Positions 1 through 6,185 of a stretch of 7,976 nucleotides of DNA are shown here, one piece after another. Every line of letters begins with the position of its first letter. The first letter of the stretch is position 1. Source of the DNA: Asaia bogorensis (GTDB lineage: Bacteria; Pseudomonadota; Alphaproteobacteria; Acetobacterales; Acetobacteraceae); NCBI GenBank assembly GCA_945873675.1, contig CAMCEP010000120.1:1-7976 (forward strand). Reading direction: 5' to 3'. The notes beneath the pieces were generated by a model. That model was not told where the DNA came from, made no database searches, and was given only the letters and a program-made list of their open reading frames with translations. Made by a program: the position numbers and the translations under genes.

Positions 1-1
1 G

Positions 2-1357
2 CAGGTGCATGCCTGCTTCCTGCATGAACCAAGCAATGTGGCCGTGCTCGCTTCAACCCCCGCGGCCGGTTGGAATTACGCAGCACTCTCCCCCGCGCGC
101 CCCAGTGCGGTGCGCTTTGAACGCATGATCCTGGAATTATGGGGCCATCACGCAGAAGGCGCGGTTGATTTGCGCCCGTGGTTGGATCACGGGCGCTGGA
201 ATCTGCGCCACCCGCTTGCCGCCAAACCCATCCCCTTTGCGGGAGAAGCCCCGCAGCCGGAGTTTCTGCCAACGGAAGGGGAAGGCATTCACCAAATCCC
301 TGTCGGCCCGATTCATGCTGGCGTAATCGAACCCGGACATTTTCGCTTTTCTGTGCAGGGAGAAGTGGTGGTGCGCCTGGAACAGCGGCTCGGTTACAAG
401 CACAAGGGCACGCTTTCGCTCATGCTCGGCACTTCGCCCCGTGCTGCTGTGCGTTATGCGGCGCGGCTTTCCGGTGACACAACGGTTGCGCATTCCTGGG
501 CGTTTTCGGCGGCGGTGGAAGCAGCACTTGGTGTGGCGCCGCCGCCACGCGCGCTGCATCTGCGGGCGCTGATGCTGGAATTGGAACGCATCCATAATCA
601 CCTGAATGATTGGGGCTTTGTCTGCAATGACGCAGCCTTTGCCTTCCCCCATGCGCGCTGCGGTTTTCTACGCGAAGGCGTGCTGCGCGCCATTGCCGCC
701 GCTTTCGGCCATAGGCTGATGATGGACCGCGTTCTGCCAGGCGGTGTCGCACCTGATATCGCGCCACGCGGGGCTGAGGCGATTTTGGCCGCGCTGGACG
801 CGGTGGAAGCGGAAATCCCAGCGCTCATGCAGATTTACGAAGCCCATGCCAGCTTGCAGGATCGCGTGGTGACAACAGGATATTTGCGCCCCGAACTGGC
901 GCGCGGCTTTGCCGCAGGCGGGCATGTGGGCCGCGCTTCGGGGCGCGCTTTCGATGCACGCCGCCTGCCGCAAAACCTGCCTTATACGGATTTGCATTTC
1001 GATGTGCCGGTGCTGGAAGCCGGCGATGTGGATGCGCGGGTTCGGATTCGTGTGATCGAACTCGGCCAATCCATCGCGCTTGTCCGACAAATCCTGGCCA
1101 GCCTGCCATCAGGTGAGCTGATGGCGCCTTTGCCCGTGCGCGCCGGCGAGGGTGTGGCGATGATTGAAGGCTTTCGCGGCGAATGCCTGCATTGGATTGC
1201 GCTTGATGATGGCGGGCTGATACGCGCGCTTTTCCCGCGCGACCCTTCCTGGCTGCAATGGCCACTTCTGGAAGCGGCGATCGAAGACAATATCGTCGCT
1301 GATTTTCCCCTGTGCAATAAATCCTTCAATTGTTCCTATAGCGGGGTGGATTTGTGA
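2..1357 (+). CDS. Group 4 [NiFe]-hydrogenase-like / NuoD-like large subunit (HycE/HyfG type, Ehr-like), 5'-truncated by window edge
   Basis: This is the large subunit of a membrane-bound hydrogenase- or complex I-like enzyme, acting at the inner face of the cytoplasmic membrane. The reading frame is open to the left edge. A GTG at 5 is possible, but residues 37-65 look like the end of a NuoC-like domain (RFERMILELWG, then DLRPWL), so the true start is probably outside the window. Residue numbers count from that GTG. The NuoD-like part starts near residue 95 with GPIHAGVIEPGHFRF (101-115), typical of hydrogenases rather than complex I, and continues with LEQRLGYKHKG (125-135) and LELERIHNHL (191-200). 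The first CxxC of the [NiFe] site is replaced by S156-G-D-T159, just before the conserved AH (162-163). The second CxxC is reduced to C443-S-Y-S446, and the chain ends seven residues after C443 with no maturation extension. A normal [NiFe] centre therefore cannot form. By family knowledge this fits Ehr-type complexes, whose reaction is unsettled. It overlaps the small-subunit gene. Confidence 0.87.
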   Translation, partial: QVHACFLHEPSNVAVLASTPAAGWNYAALSPARPSAVRFERMILELWGHHAEGAVDLRPWLDHGRWNLRHPLAAKPIPFAGEAPQPEFLPTEGEGIHQIPVGPIHAGVIEPGHFRFSVQGEVVVRLEQRLGYKHKGTLSLMLGTSPRAAVRYAARLSGDTTVAHSWAFSAAVEAALGVAPPPRALHLRALMLELERIHNHLNDWGFVCNDAAFAFPHARCGFLREGVLRAIAAAFGHRLMMDRVLPGGVAPDIAPRGAEAILAALDAVEAEIPALMQIYEAHASLQDRVVTTGYLRPELARGFAAGGHVGRASGRAFDARRLPQNLPYTDLHFDVPVLEAGDVDARVRIRVIELGQSIALVRQILASLPSGELMAPLPVRAGEGVAMIEGFRGECLHWIALDDGGLIRALFPRDPSWLQWPLLEAAIEDNIVADFPLCNKSFNCSYSGVDL

Positions 1358-1884
1358 TGCTGTGGCCAAAGCTCGCCCGCGCGCTATTCGCAAAACCCCT
1401 CACTGATAATGCGCCGCTGGTACCGCGTGAGACTATCCAGGCACTTGGCGAAAGGCTTGCCGTGACCAGCCGCGCGCGACTAGGCCGTAGCCTCGCGATC
1501 CGTGAAGTGGATAGCGGTTCCTGCAATGGCTGCGAATTGGAAGTGAATGCGCTGCAGAATGTCGCTTATGATCTGGAACGCTTCGGGCTGCGCTTTGTCG
1601 CTTCCCCCAAACATGCCGATGTGCTGCTGGTGACAGGCCCCGCTTGCCTCAATATGCGCGAAGCTTTGGAACGCGCCCTGGCCAGTACGCCAGAACCGCG
1701 CTGGGTGGTGGCGGTTGGTGATTGCGCCGTGGATGGCGGCGTCTTTAAAGGTTCCTATGCGGTGGAAAACGGCATCGCCGCCGTGCTGCCGGTGGATTTG
1801 CTGATCCCAGGCTGCCCGCCCTCCCCCGCGCAATTGCTGGAAGGCTTGCTTTCCCTACTGGAAGCGGAATCAGCAAAAAAATAG
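1357..1884 (+). CDS. Hydrogenase-like / NuoB-like iron-sulfur small subunit (HycG/HyfI type)
   Basis: This 175-residue electron-transfer subunit is predicted to pair with the large subunit encoded just upstream and to carry one [4Fe-4S] cluster, equivalent to cluster N2 of complex I. The ligands are visible as DSGSCNGCE (Cys56 and Cys59), GDC (Cys123) and IPGCPPSP (Cys153). The distances from Cys59 to Cys123 and on to Cys153 (64 and 30 residues) match the NuoB family. CxxC in place of the adjacent Cys-Cys of NuoB marks the hydrogenase branch. An extra Cys97 in TGPAC is not a family ligand I know. I chose the ATG at 1357, which shares its A with the upstream TGA stop. A purine-rich stretch at 1341-1350 lies six bases ahead. 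A GTG at 1354 would also give a coupled start, but its spacing is poor. The last codons lie inside the U-tract of a terminator serving the opposite strand. No further gene of the complex follows, so this ends the operon. Confidence 0.9.
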   Translation: MLWPKLARALFAKPLTDNAPLVPRETIQALGERLAVTSRARLGRSLAIREVDSGSCNGCELEVNALQNVAYDLERFGLRFVASPKHADVLLVTGPACLNMREALERALASTPEPRWVVAVGDCAVDGGVFKGSYAVENGIAAVLPVDLLIPGCPPSPAQLLEGLLSLLEAESAKK

Positions 1885-1911
1885 GGCCGGCCGGATTTAA
1901 CCAGCCAGCCC
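1875..1911 (-). terminator. Intrinsic terminator closing the - strand purD-DUF1489 transcription unit
   Basis: Read on the - strand, an 11-bp stem (1911-1901 with 1894-1884) closes a six-base loop and is followed by T, A and seven T residues (1881-1875). All 11 pairs form on the - strand, two of them as G·U. On the + strand those two positions become C·A mismatches and no T-tract follows the stem, so the signal is directional. It lies about 137 bases after the DUF1489 stop and overlaps the final Lys-Lys-stop codons of the convergent small-subunit gene. Confidence 0.85.
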
Positions 1912-2015
1912 AGAGGTACCGCCCGAAGACGGACCAGTTGCGGCGCGGCATGCCGGGAATGAGCCGCGCAACAACAACACTCTCGCATCCCCCACCTCTC
2001 ATCGCCGTGAGGGGC
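1875..2015 (-). ncRNA. Candidate structured RNA or long structured 3' UTR ahead of the terminator
   Basis: The non-coding stretch after DUF1489 can fold, on the - strand, into several helices before the terminator. These are CCUC/GAGG (near 2012-2009 and 1998-1995), GUUGCG/CGCAAC (1972-1967 and 1942-1937), and a hairpin at 1935-1915 with a CCGUC(UUCG)GGCGG core capped by a stable cUUCGg tetraloop. A competing long-range helix, AGAGGU/ACCUCU (1999-1994 with 1917-1912), shares bases with the first and third hairpins. The tetraloop stem has a G·U pair on the - strand that would be a C·A mismatch on the + strand, which supports - strand function. A weak promoter-like pair (CTGAAC at 2051-2046, AAAAAT at 2027-2022, 18-base spacer) would start a transcript near 2015, but the match is poor. 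I do not recognise the sequence as 6S, SRP RNA, tmRNA or a known riboswitch. It may simply be the 3' UTR of the upstream genes. Confidence 0.3.
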
Positions 2016-2047
2016 AGCTTAATTTTTGGCAAGATTCTTGGCTGGGT

Positions 2048-2473
2048 TCAGATCAGGCAAAGCTCAGCCAGATCGCGCCGTAGCTTGGGTGGCAGGGCAT
2101 CCAGCCCACGGGTTGGCGGGCGGGCCTGATTCACATCCGCCGGCGCTTCTTCCGGCTTCAAATAGCGCCAGCCTTGGAAGGGCTTCATGGGGCGCGCTTC
2201 TACCGGGACAAGCGTGGGGTCAAGCAGTAGCGCGGCGCAGGGGGTTTTATCGTCCCATTCTTCCTCGCGGATTTCCAGGATGCGCTGACGCACGCGGATG
2301 AAGCCACCAATCACCCAATAGATCGAACCACCATTGCAGAGTTCCTCCACGCGCTTCGGGAACATGCGAGTCCAGGCACGCAAGGGCGGGTCTTCCTTCA
2401 GGCGGATTGCCTGCAAGGCCGCCAGCGCAGTGACATCCTTGGGCCCGACGGAGAGTTTAATAAGGTTCAGCAC
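2048..2473 (-). CDS. DUF1489 family protein (conserved alphaproteobacterial protein of unknown function)
   Basis: This 141-residue protein has no signal peptide or membrane segment, so it is probably cytoplasmic. I recognise the DUF1489 pattern: an N-terminal LNLIKLSVG, then RMFPKRVEEL, GGSIYWVIGGFIRVRQRIL (two short conserved blocks run together), and PFQGWRYLKPEEAPADV in the second half. No catalytic motif is evident and the biochemical role of the family is unknown to me. I chose the GTG at 2473 because the family begins with this IKL-VG stretch. A longer reading from 2566 would add 31 residues with no family resemblance and would overlap the end of purD. A GGAAG element sits 4 bases ahead of the GTG. 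The gene starts 41 bases after purD on the same strand with no terminator between them, so the two are probably co-transcribed and end at the terminator at 1911-1875. Confidence 0.88.
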   Translation of the reverse strand: MLNLIKLSVGPKDVTALAALQAIRLKEDPPLRAWTRMFPKRVEELCNGGSIYWVIGGFIRVRQRILEIREEEWDDKTPCAALLLDPTLVPVEARPMKPFQGWRYLKPEEAPADVNQARPPTRGLDALPPKLRRDLAELCLI

Positions 2474-2514
2474 AGGGCTTCCATGGCCGGAAGCACCCCG
2501 AGTCGGCAAGTGCC

Positions 2515-3786
2515 TTAGGTCAAAGCGCGCCAGCCAATGTCCCGCCGGCAAAATCCACCAGGCCAATCAAGCTGGTCCACGGCGGCATAAGCCGCATCGC
2601 GTGCTTCGCGCAGCGTCTTGCCGGTGGCGGAAATACCCAGGACGCGGCCACCGGTCGCGATCAGGGTGCCATCATCACGCCGCGCCGTGCCGGCATGAAA
2701 TACCTGCACGCCTGGCACCTGGCCGGCCGCTTCCAGGCCGCGGATTTCGCTGCCCTTGGCATAGCTGCCGGGGTAGCCCTTGGCCGCCATCACCACCACC
2801 ATGGCATGCAAAGCTTCCCAGCGGAGATCAAACCGCGCCAATTCACCATCACAGGCCGCGAGCAAGGCAGGCAGCAAATCAGATTTCAAGCGCAGCATCA
2901 GCACCTGACATTCCGGATCGCCAAAGCGCACATTGAATTCGATCAGCTTTGGGCCTTGCTCGGTGATCATCAGCCCTGCGAAGAGCACTCCCTTGAAGGG
3001 CGCGCCGCGCTGCGCCATTTCGGCCAGCACCGGGCGGATGATGCGCGCCATGACATCCTGCTGAAGTGCCTCAGTGAAAATCGGCGGTGGCGAGTAAGCG
3101 CCCATGCCGCCAGTATTGGGGCCGGTATCGCCATCCCCCACGCGCTTATGGTCCTGCGCCGCCCCCAACGGCAAAGCGTTGGTACCATCACACAGCGCGA
3201 AGAAGCTGATTTCCTCACCCACCAGGCATTCTTCGATGACGACGGAAGCCCCCGCTGCGCCATGGATGCGGTCATCCATGATATCGGCAATGGCAGCTTC
3301 AGCTTCGGCAATAGTCGCGGCCACTACCACGCCCTTGCCGGCGGCAAGCCCATCGGCCTTCACCACAATGGGCGCGCCCTTTTCGCGAATATAGGCGCGC
3401 GCGGCGGCGGCATCGGTGAAGCGCGCCCAGGCAGCGGTGGGCGCGCCGGCGGCATCCGCCACTTCCTTGGTGAAGGTTTTGCTGCCTTCCAGCCGCGCGG
3501 CGGCAGCAGACGGCCCGAAGCATTTCAGGCCAGCAATAGCGCAGGCATCGGCAAGGCCAAGCGTCAGCGGCGCTTCCGGCCCAACCACCACCAAATCAAT
3601 CGCTTTATCCTTGGCGAAGGCAACAAGCGCGGGAATATCCTCGGCGCCGATCGCGACACATTCCGCCACCTCGGCAATGCCTGCATTGCCTGGCGCGCAG
3701 AACAGCTTGGTCAGCAGTGGCGATGCCGCCAGGGCCCAGCAGAGCGCATGTTCGCGGCCACCGCCGCCCACCACCAGAACGCGCAT
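2515..3786 (-). CDS. purD: Phosphoribosylamine--glycine ligase (GARS)
   Basis: PurD catalyses the second step of de novo purine synthesis in the cytoplasm: ATP-dependent joining of glycine to 5-phosphoribosylamine, giving glycinamide ribonucleotide. At 423 residues it has the usual length of a monofunctional GARS. The N-terminal domain opens with VLVVGGGGREHAL (3-15). The ATP-grasp part shows VVKADGLAAGKGVVV (141-155), the glycine-rich HKRVGDGDTGPNTGGMGAYS (213-232) and the family signature RFGDPECQ (287-294). The C-terminal domain ends with the typical RRDIGWRAL (414-422). All key blocks are present, so the enzyme should be active. The ATG at 3786 begins directly with the conserved MRVLVVG and follows a G-rich stretch that can serve as ribosome binding site. 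It lies 68 bases behind phoB on the same strand. That gap has inverted repeats but no clear terminator, so readthrough from the pho genes is possible. Confidence 0.97.
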   Translation of the reverse strand: MRVLVVGGGGREHALCWALAASPLLTKLFCAPGNAGIAEVAECVAIGAEDIPALVAFAKDKAIDLVVVGPEAPLTLGLADACAIAGLKCFGPSAAAARLEGSKTFTKEVADAAGAPTAAWARFTDAAAARAYIREKGAPIVVKADGLAAGKGVVVAATIAEAEAAIADIMDDRIHGAAGASVVIEECLVGEEISFFALCDGTNALPLGAAQDHKRVGDGDTGPNTGGMGAYSPPPIFTEALQQDVMARIIRPVLAEMAQRGAPFKGVLFAGLMITEQGPKLIEFNVRFGDPECQVLMLRLKSDLLPALLAACDGELARFDLRWEALHAMVVVMAAKGYPGSYAKGSEIRGLEAAGQVPGVQVFHAGTARRDDGTLIATGGRVLGISATGKTLREARDAAYAAVDQLDWPGGFCRRDIGWRALT

Positions 3787-3792
3787 CGCACC

Positions 3793-3827
3793 CCCCGCAG
3801 ATCAGTTCGCGGGGCGTTGATTACGCC
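3793..3827 (-). repeat. Overlapping inverted repeats in the phoB-purD gap, one covering the purD ribosome binding region
   Basis: Two perfect inverted repeats lie in the 68-base gap. On the - strand the first is GGCGT-AATCA-ACGCC (3827-3813). The second is CCCCGC-(10 bases)-GCGGGG (3814-3793), and they share two bases. The 3' arm of the second lies in the G-rich stretch five to ten bases before the purD ATG, where the ribosome would bind. Neither stem is followed by a T-tract, so this does not look like an intrinsic terminator. It could modulate purD translation, or be chance in GC-rich DNA. I recognise no purine riboswitch. Confidence 0.4.
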
Positions 3828-3854
3828 TTGTGGTGGGTCACGCCAAGGTCTCGG

Positions 3855-4583
3855 TCAACCCAGCCTGTCCGGGTCCGAATCCAGGGCATAGCCGGCAGAA
3901 CGCACGGTGCGGATTAGATCAACCTCATCACCCTGGTTGATCGCCTTGCGAAGCCTGCGGATATGCACATCCACTGTGCGCGGTTCCACATGGATATCGC
4001 GGCCCCACACCGCATCCAGCAATTGCTCGCGCGCAAAAACGCGGCCCGGATGCTGAAGGAAGAATTCGAGCAGGCGGTATTCCGTCGGCCCCAAATGCAG
4101 CGGCCGCCCGGCGCGCGTGACGCGATGCGCATCCTGATCCATGGCAAGGTCGGCATAGGCAAGCGAACCCTTTGAAGCCACGCGCCCGGACCGGCGCAGC
4201 AAAGCGCGGATGCGCGCAATCACATGTTCCATCGCGAAGGGTTTGGCGATGTAATCATCCGCGCCGATATCAAGCGCGCGCACCGCATCCTGGTCTTCCG
4301 TGCGCGCAGTCACCATGATGATGGGCAGGTCCCGGGTTTCGGTACGGCGGCGAAGCTGGCGGCATACCTCAATGCCGGAAAGCGATGGCAGCATCCAATC
4401 CAGCAGCATGATGTCAGGCCGTGCTTCCGCCACGCGCAGTAGCGCTTCCTGGCCATCTGCCGCCTCATCCACGCGGAAGCCCTGTTTTTCAAGGTTGTAG
4501 CGCAGCAATGTCAGCAGCGGCGCCTCATCCTCCACAATCAGGACGGTCGGTTTGGCAAGGCTGCTATAGTTTTCGGCCATCAT
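3855..4583 (-). CDS. phoB: Phosphate regulon response regulator PhoB (OmpR/PhoB family)
   Basis: PhoB is the DNA-binding response regulator of the phosphate-starvation response. It is phosphorylated by the sensor kinase PhoR and activates pho-box promoters. The 242-residue protein has a receiver domain (about 12-130) with the acidic triad E18-D19-E20, the phospho-acceptor D62 in LLDWMLP, T92 in VTAR and K114 in AKPF. A winged-helix output domain follows (about 140-236), with GPTEYRLLEFF (165-175), the recognition-helix region TVDVHIRRLRKAI (203-215) and the wing IRTVRSAGYAL (224-234). An N-terminal tail of about 10 residues precedes the receiver. Two ATG codons stand in tandem at 4583 and 4580. 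I used the first, but the second gives a better distance from the AGGTG at 4593-4589, which overlaps the phoU stop. The eight-base gap after phoU points to translational coupling. No PhoR gene is in the window. Confidence 0.95.
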   Translation of the reverse strand: MMAENYSSLAKPTVLIVEDEAPLLTLLRYNLEKQGFRVDEAADGQEALLRVAEARPDIMLLDWMLPSLSGIEVCRQLRRRTETRDLPIIMVTARTEDQDAVRALDIGADDYIAKPFAMEHVIARIRALLRRSGRVASKGSLAYADLAMDQDAHRVTRAGRPLHLGPTEYRLLEFFLQHPGRVFAREQLLDAVWGRDIHVEPRTVDVHIRRLRKAINQGDEVDLIRTVRSAGYALDSDPDRLG

Positions 4584-4591
4584 AGCTGCAC

Positions 4592-5308
4592 CTATTCGCC
4601 CGGAGCACGTACCACAGCGAAGGCCGAGGTATCGCCCTTGGGCCGATCCTCAGGCAGGTTTTCGCCACGGACTGCGAAATGAATACGCTCAGCGATATTC
4701 GTGGTGTGATCGCCGATGCGCTCAAGATTCTTCGCAATAAACAGCAGATGGGTCGCTGCGGTGATATTGCGTGGGTCTTCCATCATATGCGTCAGCATTT
4801 CGCGGAAAATACCGTTATAGATTTCATCCACTGGTTCATCCGCGCCCCAGACGCGTTCCGCTGCCTCGGCATCGCCCTGCACCAGTGCATCCATGGCCGC
4901 CTTCAGGTTTTCCTGCACCAGATGCGCCATGCGCTCAAAGCCGTTCATGCTACCAAGCCCAGGGAGTGAGGCCAGCACAATGGAACGCTTCGCCGCATTG
5001 GCGGCATAATCGCCGATGCGTTCCAGATCATTGGAAACCTTCATGCCGGCGATAATCAGGCGCAAATCCGCTGCCATGGGTTGGCGCAGCGCCAGCAGGC
5101 GCACGCAAAATGCTTCGATCTCACGTTCAAGCTGATCAATCTGCACATCGCGCTGCACAACCTCGCCAGCCAGGTCACTGTCCCGTCGGACCAAGGCGCG
5201 TGTGGAATCGGCAACTTGGCGTTCCACGAGGCCACCCATGCGCGCGATCATGTCGCGCAGCTTGCGCAAATCCTCATCATAGCTGCGGACGATGTGGTCT
5301 GTCGGCAT
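4592..5308 (-). CDS. phoU: Phosphate signalling protein PhoU
   Basis: PhoU is a cytoplasmic, membrane-associated helper that, by family knowledge, couples the state of the Pst transporter to PhoR, keeps PhoB inactive when phosphate is plentiful, and restrains phosphate uptake. The 238-residue protein has the expected two homologous three-helix bundles. The duplicated metal-binding motif is clear: NDLERIGDYAANAAKR (93-108) in the first half and KNLERIGDHTTNIAER (193-208) in the second. The N-terminal MPTDHIVRSYDEDLRKLRD is typical of the family. The start at 5308 is supported by an AGGAGAG ribosome binding site centred about ten bases upstream, within the 20-base gap after pstB. The stop is eight bases before phoB. 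Nothing is missing or unusual. Confidence 0.97.
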   Translation of the reverse strand: MPTDHIVRSYDEDLRKLRDMIARMGGLVERQVADSTRALVRRDSDLAGEVVQRDVQIDQLEREIEAFCVRLLALRQPMAADLRLIIAGMKVSNDLERIGDYAANAAKRSIVLASLPGLGSMNGFERMAHLVQENLKAAMDALVQGDAEAAERVWGADEPVDEIYNGIFREMLTHMMEDPRNITAATHLLFIAKNLERIGDHTTNIAERIHFAVRGENLPEDRPKGDTSAFAVVRAPGE

Positions 5309-5328
5309 ATGTTTCTCTCCTGCCTGGC

Positions 5329-6168
5329 TCAGCCAAACCGGCCAGTGATGTATTCTTGCGTCTTCGGGTGCTTGGGCGCGGTGAACAACTGCGCCGCCGG
5401 CGCCACTTCAATCAGCTCACCCAGATAGAAAAACGCGACCTGATCCGCGCAACGCGCCGCCTGCTGCATGTTGTGCGTCACGATGGCAATGGTAAAGTCG
5501 CGCTTCAATTCGTCAATCAGCTCCTCGATCTTCAAGGTGCTGATGGGATCAAGGGCCGAGGTTGGTTCATCGAATAGAATCACCTCAGGCCGCACGGCGA
5601 TGGTGCGGGCGATGCAAAGCCGCTGCTGCTGCCCGCCAGAAAGGCCAAGGGCGGAACGGTCCAGCCTATCCTTCACCTCATTCCAGATGGCGGCACGCGT
5701 CAGCGCCCATTCAATGCGTTCACCCATTTCGGACTTGGAAAGCTTCTCATGCAGGCGAATGCCGAAGGCGATGTTTTCGTAAATCGTCATCGGGAAAGGG
5801 GTGGGCTTCTGGAACACCATGCCCACCTTCGCGCGGAGAGAATTAATGTCCGTGGAATCGGCAATGATGTTTTCGCCGTCCATCATCACCTCACCCGTCG
5901 CGCGCTGACCAGGGTAAAGGCTGTACATACGGTTCAGCACGCGGAGCAGCGTGGATTTGCCGCAGCCGGAAGGCCCGATCATGCCGGTGACCTGCCGGTC
6001 CGGCAGATCAAGCTTGATTTCCTTCAGCGCGCGGTTATCGCCATAGAAGAAATCCAGATTGCTGATCGCCACGCGCGCAGTGTTCAGCGCGGCTTCTGAC
6101 CGCGCTTGCATGCCGCCGAAGCTTGTCGTTGCGGCGCCTTGGTTTTGCGTTGCGGTGGAAAGGCTCAT
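5329..6168 (-). CDS. pstB: Phosphate ABC transporter ATP-binding protein PstB
   Basis: PstB is the ATPase of the high-affinity phosphate importer PstSCAB, sitting on the cytoplasmic face of the PstA-PstC channel. All ATPase motifs are present in the 279 residues: Walker A GPSGCGKST (65-73), Q-loop Q120 in VFQKPTPFPM, the signature LSGGQQQR (176-183), Walker B VILFDEP (196-202) with D200 and catalytic E201, and the switch histidine H232 in VTHNMQQA. The QKPTPFPM stretch and the C-terminal TQEYITGRFG are distinctive for PstB among ABC ATPases. An extra N-terminal tail of about 30 residues, rich in Ala, Ser, Thr and Gln, precedes the nucleotide-binding domain. It is longer than in the compact family members and might be an over-extended start, but the ATG at 6168 has a GGACGGAG ribosome binding site just ahead. 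pstA ends 17 bases upstream. Confidence 0.97.
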   Translation of the reverse strand: MSLSTATQNQGAATTSFGGMQARSEAALNTARVAISNLDFFYGDNRALKEIKLDLPDRQVTGMIGPSGCGKSTLLRVLNRMYSLYPGQRATGEVMMDGENIIADSTDINSLRAKVGMVFQKPTPFPMTIYENIAFGIRLHEKLSKSEMGERIEWALTRAAIWNEVKDRLDRSALGLSGGQQQRLCIARTIAVRPEVILFDEPTSALDPISTLKIEELIDELKRDFTIAIVTHNMQQAARCADQVAFFYLGELIEVAPAAQLFTAPKHPKTQEYITGRFG

Positions 6169-6185
6169 TTTCTCCGTCCTTCCGG

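Noticed and set aside
1884..1935. A + strand terminator for the hydrogenase-like operon
   Set aside because: On the + strand the stems contain C·A mismatches and are not followed by T residues. The signal works only for the opposite strand.
1912..2018. 6S RNA or SRP RNA identity for the structured gap
   Set aside because: I could not find the SRP tetraloop domain or a long rod with a central bubble as in 6S RNA, so I do not assign a family name.
1745..2032. A 95-codon - strand open frame covering the convergent gap and running into the small-subunit gene
   Set aside because: Most of its length is antisense to the conserved iron-sulfur subunit or lies over the terminator and hairpins. The translation resembles no family I know, and no good ribosome binding site precedes it.
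2474..2566. A longer DUF1489 protein starting at 2566
   Set aside because: The 31 added residues overlap the end of purD in another frame and have no resemblance to the family, which begins at the IKL-VG block just after the GTG at 2473.
3822..3850. A promoter for purD (TTGGCG, 17-base spacer, TAATCA on the - strand)
   Set aside because: The -35-like part is fair but the -10 part matches the consensus in only two of six positions. Chance is a sufficient explanation.
2695..3891. A 398-codon open frame on the + strand, opposite purD
   Set aside because: It lies antisense to a fully conserved purD and runs into the end of phoB. The translation is rich in His, Arg, Gly and Ala without recognisable domains, as expected from the complement of a GC-rich gene.
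5309..5328. A pho box inside the pst-phoU-phoB cluster
   Set aside because: The gaps within the cluster are 3 to 20 bases and hold only ribosome binding sites. I found no pair of CTGTCAT-like repeats. The operator would be expected ahead of the operon, outside the window.
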